Below, piece after piece: positions 6,091-10,530 of a stretch of 10,530 nt of DNA; position 1 is the stretch's first letter, and each line of letters opens with the position of its first letter. The stretch is from Betaproteobacteria bacterium. Its GTDB lineage: Bacteria > Pseudomonadota > Gammaproteobacteria > Burkholderiales > Usitatibacteraceae. Where the stretch lies: NCBI GenBank assembly GCA_012274175.1, contig JAAOZZ010000372.1, positions 1 through 10,530 of the forward strand, written 5' to 3'. The translations under genes and the position numbers were made by a program. The notes below the pieces were generated by a model. The model did no database searches, had not been told where the DNA came from, and saw only the letters and a program-made list of their open reading frames with translations.

Positions 6091-7233
6091 CTAGCGTTCC
6101 CCGATCGGGACGTAGGGCCGCGGCTCGGGGCCGTTGTAGAGGGTGAGCGGCCGGATCAGGATGTTGTTCTCCAGCTGCTCCAGCACCTGCACGGTCCACC
6201 CGGGCACGCGTCCGATGGCGAAGATCGGCACGAACAGGTCCTCGGGAATCCCGTGCAGGTAGTAAACGACCCCGGCGTAGAAATCCACGTTCACGTTCAC
6301 GCCGTGGCGCGCGTAGGGCTTCATCGCTTCCACCAGGGCCTCGAGGATCAGGTACCACTTCGGCTGGCCCATTTCCCGCGACAGGCGCAGGACGCCCTCG
6401 CGCATGTGGCGCGCGCGCGGATCCTCGGCCCGGTAGACGCGGTGCCCGAAGCCCATCACCGCCTCGCGGTTGGCGCGCTTGCGTCTCACGTACTCGGCGG
6501 CGTTCGCCGGATCGCCGACCTCCTGGGCCATGCGCATCACGTTCTCCGCGGCGCCGCCATGGGCCGGTCCCGACAGCGCGGCCACGGCGGCCGTCATCGC
6601 CGCGTGCAGATTGGCGTCGGTGCCCGCCACCACCCGCGCGGCGAACGCGGAAGCGTTCGAGCCGTGCTCGGCGTGCAGGATCATGTCAGTGTCCATGAGC
6701 TTCGCGGCATCGGCCGTCGGCGCAGATCCCTTGAGCATGTGCAGGAAATTGGCCGCGTGCCCGAGGCCCGGATCGGGCGGCACCGGCGCCCTGCCGTGCC
6801 TCAGGTGCTCGTGGGCGGCGACGATCATCGGCACCTGGGAGGTGAGCCTCACGCCCTTGCGCAGGGTGGCCGCGGGCGAGTTGTCGGCGGTGTCGGGATC
6901 GAACGCGGCGAGGGCGGAGACCGCGGTGCGCAGCACGTCCATGGGGTGCCCCTGGCGCATCGAGCCGATCACGTCGAGCACCGCGGAAGGAAGCACGCGC
7001 GCGGCCTTGAGCTCCGCGTCGAAGCGCTCGAGCTCCTCGCCCCGCGGCAGCTCGCCCTTGAGCAGGAGGTAGCACGCTTCCTCGAAGCTCGAGCGCTCGG
7101 CGAGGTCGTGGATCGAATAGCCGCGGTACCGAAGCTCTCCGGCGCGCCCGTCGATGAAGCAGACCCGGGAGCGCTCGAAGTACACGCCCTTCAGGCCGCG
7201 ATGGATCTCGATCTTCCCGTCTTCCTCGCTCAT
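6091..7233 (-). CDS. Citrate synthase family protein (citrate or 2-methylcitrate synthase)
   Basis: A 380-residue citrate synthase. The active-site elements are intact: LHAEHGSNASAF from H187, GPAHGG with H225, GFGHRVY with H264, and NVDFYAG with D317. It condenses acetyl-CoA with oxaloacetate to citrate; propionyl-CoA-using methylcitrate synthases are close relatives and cannot be excluded. The length is that of short dimeric-type enzymes, against about 430 residues for the usual hexameric GltA of Gram-negatives, so this is probably a second, pathway-dedicated copy. The start at 7233 is fixed by a strong ribosome site (AGGAGG, read on the - strand, at 7246-7241, seven bases before the ATG). 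It lies 31 bp downstream of the IclR gene on the same strand, so the two are likely co-transcribed. With Pta next door it would draw acetyl-CoA from sulfonate breakdown into the TCA cycle. Confidence 0.9.
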   Translation of the reverse strand: MSEEDGKIEIHRGLKGVYFERSRVCFIDGRAGELRYRGYSIHDLAERSSFEEACYLLLKGELPRGEELERFDAELKAARVLPSAVLDVIGSMRQGHPMDVLRTAVSALAAFDPDTADNSPAATLRKGVRLTSQVPMIVAAHEHLRHGRAPVPPDPGLGHAANFLHMLKGSAPTADAAKLMDTDMILHAEHGSNASAFAARVVAGTDANLHAAMTAAVAALSGPAHGGAAENVMRMAQEVGDPANAAEYVRRKRANREAVMGFGHRVYRAEDPRARHMREGVLRLSREMGQPKWYLILEALVEAMKPYARHGVNVNVDFYAGVVYYLHGIPEDLFVPIFAIGRVPGWTVQVLEQLENNILIRPLTLYNGPEPRPYVPIGER

Positions 7234-7264
7234 CCGGATTCCTCCTCGGCGCGCACGGCGCCGC

Positions 7265-8026
7265 TCAATCGAAAGTGGCCGACATCGCCTCGGCGGCGCG
7301 CCGCAGGCTCGGCAGGTGCTCGAGGGCGCGCTCGAGGGGCATGCGGGAGCGCGGCGCATGGACCGCGATCGCCGCGCACGCGCGCCGGCGCTCGTCGTGC
7401 ACCGGCACCGCCACGCACACGAGTCCCGCGTGGTACTCCTCGTCGTCGGTCGCATACTTGCGGGCCCGGATGCGGGCGAGCTCGCGCTCGAGGCGCTTGC
7501 GATCCGTGATGGTGCGCTCGGTGAAGGGGGCGAGGGCGAGCTGCGGCAGGAGGCGCTGGCGCGCGGTCGCGGGCAGCATCGCGAGCAGGAGCTTGCCGCT
7601 CGCCGTGCAGTGCAGCGGAACGCGGGAGCCGGCGGTGAGGTTCATGCGCAAAGGCCACGCCGCCTCCACGCGGTCGAGGTACATCACCGAGGCGCCGTCG
7701 AGCATCGTGAAATTGCAGGTCTCGCCCACCTCGGATACGAGGCGGTCGAGGACCGCGTGGCGCGCGGCGCGGAAGTTGCCGCTCAGCATCACGTCGCGCG
7801 CGAGTCCCGTGAGGCGCGGTCCCGGGGCGAAGCGCCGCAATCCCGGCTCCGGCATCGCGAGGCCGGCCGCCTCGAGCATCGCGAGCATGCGGTAGACGGT
7901 GGGCTTGGGCAATCCCGTGCTCTCGGCCAATTCGGCGAGGGACACGGGGCGCTCGGCCCGTGCCAGCGCTTCCACCACGGCGAAGGCGCGCAGCGTCGCG
8001 GGGATCTTGTCTTCCTTGCGCGGCAT
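7265..8026 (-). CDS. IclR-family transcriptional regulator
   Basis: A 253-residue IclR protein. Residues about 8-65 are the winged helix-turn-helix (TLRAFAVVEALA, then SLAELAESTGLPKPTVYRML as recognition region); the C-terminal effector domain has the GSRVPLHCTASGKLLLA stretch and DDEEYHAGLVCVAVPVHD, both typical of the family. The ATG at 8024-8026 is forced by an in-frame TAG 12 bases upstream, and those bases hold no Shine-Dalgarno sequence. A -10-like TAGAAT (8038-8033, - strand) would start transcription almost at the ATG, so the mRNA may be leaderless. The gene is divergent from xsc across a 115-bp region with repeated motifs, the usual layout for an IclR protein controlling its neighbour and itself. 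The effector is likely isethionate, sulfoacetaldehyde or a related compound (inference). IclR-type regulators (IseR) are, as I recall, encoded in isethionate gene clusters. Confidence 0.92.
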   Translation of the reverse strand: MPRKEDKIPATLRAFAVVEALARAERPVSLAELAESTGLPKPTVYRMLAMLEAAGLAMPEPGLRRFAPGPRLTGLARDVMLSGNFRAARHAVLDRLVSEVGETCNFTMLDGASVMYLDRVEAAWPLRMNLTAGSRVPLHCTASGKLLLAMLPATARQRLLPQLALAPFTERTITDRKRLERELARIRARKYATDDEEYHAGLVCVAVPVHDERRRACAAIAVHAPRSRMPLERALEHLPSLRRAAEAMSATFD

Positions 8027-8032
8027 CGATGC

Positions 8033-8070
8033 ATTCTATCGAAATCTGGAACGAAATATTCTAGAAATCT
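8033..8070. promoter_or_regulatory. Candidate IclR operator: repeated ATTCTA..GAAATCT motif
   Basis: ATTCTATCGAAATCT (8033-8047) and ATTCTAGAAATCT (8058-8070) are the same motif with a 2-base insertion. GAAAT recurs three times, at 8041, 8053 and 8064, at 11-12 bp spacing, roughly one helical turn. Each copy holds a TTC..GAA inverted pair; the second is the perfect palindrome TTCTAGAA (8059-8066). The patch is AT-rich within GC-rich DNA and lies between the divergent iclR and xsc genes, overlapping possible -10 elements on both strands (TATTCT 8057-8062 on +, TAGAAT 8038-8033 on -). Binding of the IclR protein here is inferred. Confidence 0.55.
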
Positions 8071-8141
8071 CCTTCAGGCGTTGCGCGCGGCCGCGGGCTT
8101 GTGGGACACTGCGTCGGACCTTCCCCTCGGAGCAACGCGCC

Positions 8142-9929
8142 ATGACCAACGTCTCGGATGTGAAGCGCATGGTGGTCGCCGGCAAAGTCCGGATGACCCC
8201 TTCGGAGGCGTTCGTCGAGACCCTCGTGGCCCAGGGCGTGACGCACGTCTTCGGCATCGTGGGCTCGGACTACATGGACGCCCTCGACCTTTTCCCGGCC
8301 GCAGGAATCCGCTTCGTGCCCACGGTGCACGAGCAGGGCTCGGCGCACATGGCCGACGGCTTTTCCCGCGTCACGGGAAGGCACGGCGTGTGCATCGGCC
8401 AGAACGGCCCCGGCATCACCAATTTCGTCACCGCCATCGCGGCGGCCTACTGGGCGCACTCGCCGGTGGTGGCGATCACGCCCGAGGCGGGGACGATGAG
8501 CATGGGCCTGGGCGGCTTCCAGGAGACCGAGCAGCTCGCCATCTTCCAGAAGATCACCAAGTACCAGGCGCACGTGAACAACGCCGCGCGCATGGCGGAG
8601 CTCACCGGGCGGGCGTTCGACCGCGCGCTGCTCGAGATGGGTCCCACGCAGCTCAACATCCCGCGGGATTTCTTCTACGGCGAGATCGAGTGCGAGGTTC
8701 CCCAGGCGCTGCGCATCGAGCGCGGAGCGGGCGGCGAGCACAGCCTCGACGCGGCCGCCGATCTCCTCGCGCAGGCGAAATTCCCCGTGATCATCTCCGG
8801 CGGCGGCGTGGTCATGGCCGGCGGCGTGCCCGATGCGGTGGCGCTCGCCGAGGCGCTCGGCGCCCCGGTATGCAGCAGCTACCTGCACAACGACTCCTTC
8901 CCTTCGAGCCACGCGCTCGCCTGCGGCCCCCTGGGCTACCACGGGTCCCAGGCGGCGATGAAGCTCATCTCCCGGGCCGATGTGGTCCTCGCGCTGGGCT
9001 CGCGGCTGGGCCCGTTCGGCGTGCTGCCGCAATACGGCATCGACTACTGGCCCCATGCCGCGAAGCTGATCCAGGTGGACGCCGACCCGAGGGTCCTGGG
9101 CCTGGTGAAGGCGACCAGCGTCGTGGTCTGCGGCGATCCGGCCGCCGCGGCGCGCGCGCTGCGGGCCCGCCTCGAGGCACGCACGCTCGCCTCCGCGGCC
9201 AACCGCGAGGAGCGCATGGGCCAGGTGCGCGAGGCGAAGGCGGCCTGGGACCGTGAGCTCGCGCAGTGGAACCAAGAGAAGGACCCCTGGAGCCTGGAAG
9301 TCGCGAAGGACTCGAAGTACATGCACCCGCGCCAGATGCTGCGGGAGCTGGAAAAGGCGATGCCCGCCGACGCGATGGTGTCCACGGACATCGGCAACAT
9401 CTGCCAGGTCGCCAACAGCTACCTCAAGTTCGAGCACCCGCGCAGCATGTTCGGCGCGATGATGTTCGGCAATTGCGGCTACGCCTTCCCCACCATGATC
9501 GGCTGCAAGGTGGCCGCGCCTGCGAGGAGCGCGGTCGCGTACGTGGGCGACGGGGCCTGGTGCATGAGCTTCGGCGAGATCCTCACCTGCGTGCGCGAGA
9601 AGATTCCGGTGACCGCGGTAGTGTTCAACAACCAGCAGTGGGGCGCGGAGAAGAAGAACCACGTCGACTTCTACAACAACCGCTTCCTCGGGGTGAACCT
9701 GGAGAACCCGAGCTTCGCCGGCATCGCGCGCTCCATGGGCGCCGAGGGCGTCACGGTCGACCGGCTCTCCGACGTGGGCCCGGCGCTGCGCGACGCGTGC
9801 AAGGCGCAGCAGGAAGGCAAGACCACGATCCTCGAGATGATGTGCACGCGCGAGCTGGGAGATCCCTTCCGGCGCGACGCGCTGAAGAAGCCCGTGAGGC
9901 TGCTCGAGAAGTACAAGGCCTACGTCTGA
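8142..9929 (+). CDS. xsc: Sulfoacetaldehyde acetyltransferase (ThDP-dependent)
   Basis: A 595-residue ThDP enzyme, within the usual Xsc length. It cleaves sulfoacetaldehyde with phosphate to acetyl phosphate and sulfite. The N-terminal pyrimidine-binding domain has the ThDP glutamate E64 (HEQGSAHMADG), then QNGPGITN and GGFQETEQ. The middle domain contains KFPVIISGGGVVMAGG and GPLGYHGSQAAMKLIS, and the C-terminal domain the ThDP-Mg motif GDGAWCMS (469-476) through N496/N497 (NNQQWGAEKKN). NIPRDFFYGEIECE and the end ELGDPFRRDALKKPVRLL separate Xsc from acetolactate synthase. The ATG at 8142 has GGAG at 8129-8132 upstream and is the first start past the putative operator. It is divergent from the IclR gene and followed after 26 bp by the Bug receptor gene. 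Its presence diagnoses C2-sulfonate catabolism (taurine, isethionate, sulfoacetate or similar). Confidence 0.97.
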   Translation: MTNVSDVKRMVVAGKVRMTPSEAFVETLVAQGVTHVFGIVGSDYMDALDLFPAAGIRFVPTVHEQGSAHMADGFSRVTGRHGVCIGQNGPGITNFVTAIAAAYWAHSPVVAITPEAGTMSMGLGGFQETEQLAIFQKITKYQAHVNNAARMAELTGRAFDRALLEMGPTQLNIPRDFFYGEIECEVPQALRIERGAGGEHSLDAAADLLAQAKFPVIISGGGVVMAGGVPDAVALAEALGAPVCSSYLHNDSFPSSHALACGPLGYHGSQAAMKLISRADVVLALGSRLGPFGVLPQYGIDYWPHAAKLIQVDADPRVLGLVKATSVVVCGDPAAAARALRARLEARTLASAANREERMGQVREAKAAWDRELAQWNQEKDPWSLEVAKDSKYMHPRQMLRELEKAMPADAMVSTDIGNICQVANSYLKFEHPRSMFGAMMFGNCGYAFPTMIGCKVAAPARSAVAYVGDGAWCMSFGEILTCVREKIPVTAVVFNNQQWGAEKKNHVDFYNNRFLGVNLENPSFAGIARSMGAEGVTVDRLSDVGPALRDACKAQQEGKTTILEMMCTRELGDPFRRDALKKPVRLLEKYKAYV

Positions 9930-9955
9930 TCGATTCCCCAGGAGGAGTGCGCTAA

Positions 9956-10530
9956 ATGAAGACCATGACGCTGCTGCTGAAGGCGACGCTAGCCGCCGGA
10001 CTGGCAATTTGCCCGCTGGCCGCTTCCGCCCAGGACAAATATCCTTCCCGGCCGGTCGACATCATCGTGCCCTGGGGCCCTGGCGGCGGCGCCGACCAGC
10101 TCGCGCGCCTCACCGCGAAGATCACCGAGCCGATGCTCAAGACCTCGTTCCCCGTGGTGAACGTCCCGGGCGCCACGGGTGCGACCGGCATGACGAAGCT
10201 GCTCTCGGGGCAGGCGGACGGATACGCGATGGCGGTGTACATCGCGGACACCAACGCGCTGCTGGCGGGTCCGTCGCCGCGCTGGAAGATCGACGACCTG
10301 CAGCCCATCGCCGTGATGATGAAGGTGCCCTCGTTCCTGTTCGTGGCCGAGAACGGCCGCATCAAGGACTGGGCGCAGTTCGAGAAGGAGGCGCGCGCCA
10401 AGCCCAAGACCCTCAAGGTCGCGACCCTGGGCTTCGGCAGCGTGGACGACATGACCTTGAGCTACCTCGAGTCGAAGGGCATCAAGGTGGTCGAGGTTCC
10501 GTACGCCAAGCCCAGCGAGCGCTACGTCTC
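9956..10530 (+). CDS. Bug/TctC-type periplasmic solute-binding protein of a tripartite tricarboxylate transporter (TTT), N-terminal part
   Basis: The first 191 residues are visible; the gene continues past the window edge (no stop in frame). Residues 1-25 form a signal peptide with likely cleavage after ASA-25. The mature start, YPSRPVDIIVPWGPGGGAD, is the hallmark of the Bug/TctC family, followed by VVNVPGATGATGM, the second conserved ligand-site loop. The start is fixed by GGAGGAG at 9941-9947, eight bases ahead of the ATG. Twenty-six base pairs separate it from xsc, so the two are one operon, and the protein probably captures the sulfonate or another carbon source used with it. TTT systems for sulfonates exist (SlcHFG for sulfolactate). 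Many Bug genes are orphans, and the TctA/TctB membrane genes, if present, would lie beyond the window. Confidence 0.93.
   Translation, partial: MKTMTLLLKATLAAGLAICPLAASAQDKYPSRPVDIIVPWGPGGGADQLARLTAKITEPMLKTSFPVVNVPGATGATGMTKLLSGQADGYAMAVYIADTNALLAGPSPRWKIDDLQPIAVMMKVPSFLFVAENGRIKDWAQFEKEARAKPKTLKVATLGFGSVDDMTLSYLESKGIKVVEVPYAKPSERYV

Noticed and set aside
7154..9256. A 700-codon open frame on the + strand across the citrate synthase, IclR and xsc genes
   Set aside because: It spans three real genes and the intergenic operator region in another frame, with Arg/Gly/His low complexity.
8061..10007. A 648-codon open frame on the - strand opposite xsc
   Set aside because: It mirrors the xsc codon structure in GC-rich DNA; the translation is low-complexity Arg/His/Ala/Gly-rich, while xsc on the + strand is unmistakable.
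10010..10015. Lipobox in the Bug protein (Cys19 in LAIC)
   Set aside because: Isoleucine before the cysteine does not fit a lipobox (Gly, Ala or Ser expected), and a normal ASA cleavage site follows at residue 25.
1..10530. CRISPR array, tRNA, IS ends, phage or toxin-antitoxin genes
   Set aside because: I looked for spaced long repeats, cloverleaf segments, terminal inverted repeats and transposase motifs and saw none.

Overview
The window looks like chromosome from a GC-rich betaproteobacterium, probably Burkholderiales or Rhodocyclales. The reasons are strong G/C at third codon positions, a Bug/TctC-type solute receptor (a family greatly expanded in that group), a siroheme synthase - Rieske - TrpD2-like gene string, and a small cysteine-rich protein of a type I recall from betaproteobacteria. 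No tRNA, rRNA, IS element or CRISPR array is visible, and the genes are densely packed.

Left part (1-2464, all + strand): the end of a siroheme synthase (CysG/CobA type), a NirD-like Rieske ferredoxin and a TrpD2-like glycosyltransferase-family protein form one tight operon, probably tied to nitrite/sulfite (siroheme) metabolism. Next comes a separate unit with a good FNR/ANR-type box, encoding a small membrane-anchored c-type cytochrome and a 50-residue Cys4 protein. A perfect 11-bp terminator hairpin with a U-tract follows; it may also be the 3' end of a short RNA.

Middle (2599-3435, +): a short-chain dehydrogenase of the 2,4-dienoyl-CoA reductase (DECR2-like) type, alone. It meets the next gene tail to tail with a 6-bp gap.

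Right part (3442-10530): a compact two-carbon sulfonate catabolic locus. It encodes a GMC flavoprotein alcohol dehydrogenase (-), phosphate acetyltransferase Pta (+), a citrate synthase (-) behind an IclR-family regulator (-), sulfoacetaldehyde acetyltransferase Xsc (+), and the start of a Bug/TctC periplasmic receptor (+, cut by the window end). Xsc plus Pta is the established route sulfoacetaldehyde -> acetyl phosphate + sulfite -> acetyl-CoA. A GMC alcohol dehydrogenase in the same locus suggests the growth substrate is isethionate (2-hydroxyethanesulfonate), oxidised to sulfoacetaldehyde as proposed for IseJ. The citrate synthase would draw acetyl-CoA into the TCA cycle, the IclR protein would sense the substrate or an intermediate, and the Bug protein would capture the sulfonate. 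The assembled pathway is inference; the Xsc, Pta, citrate synthase, GMC, IclR and Bug family calls are strong. The iclR-xsc intergenic region carries a repeated motif that is a good candidate operator.
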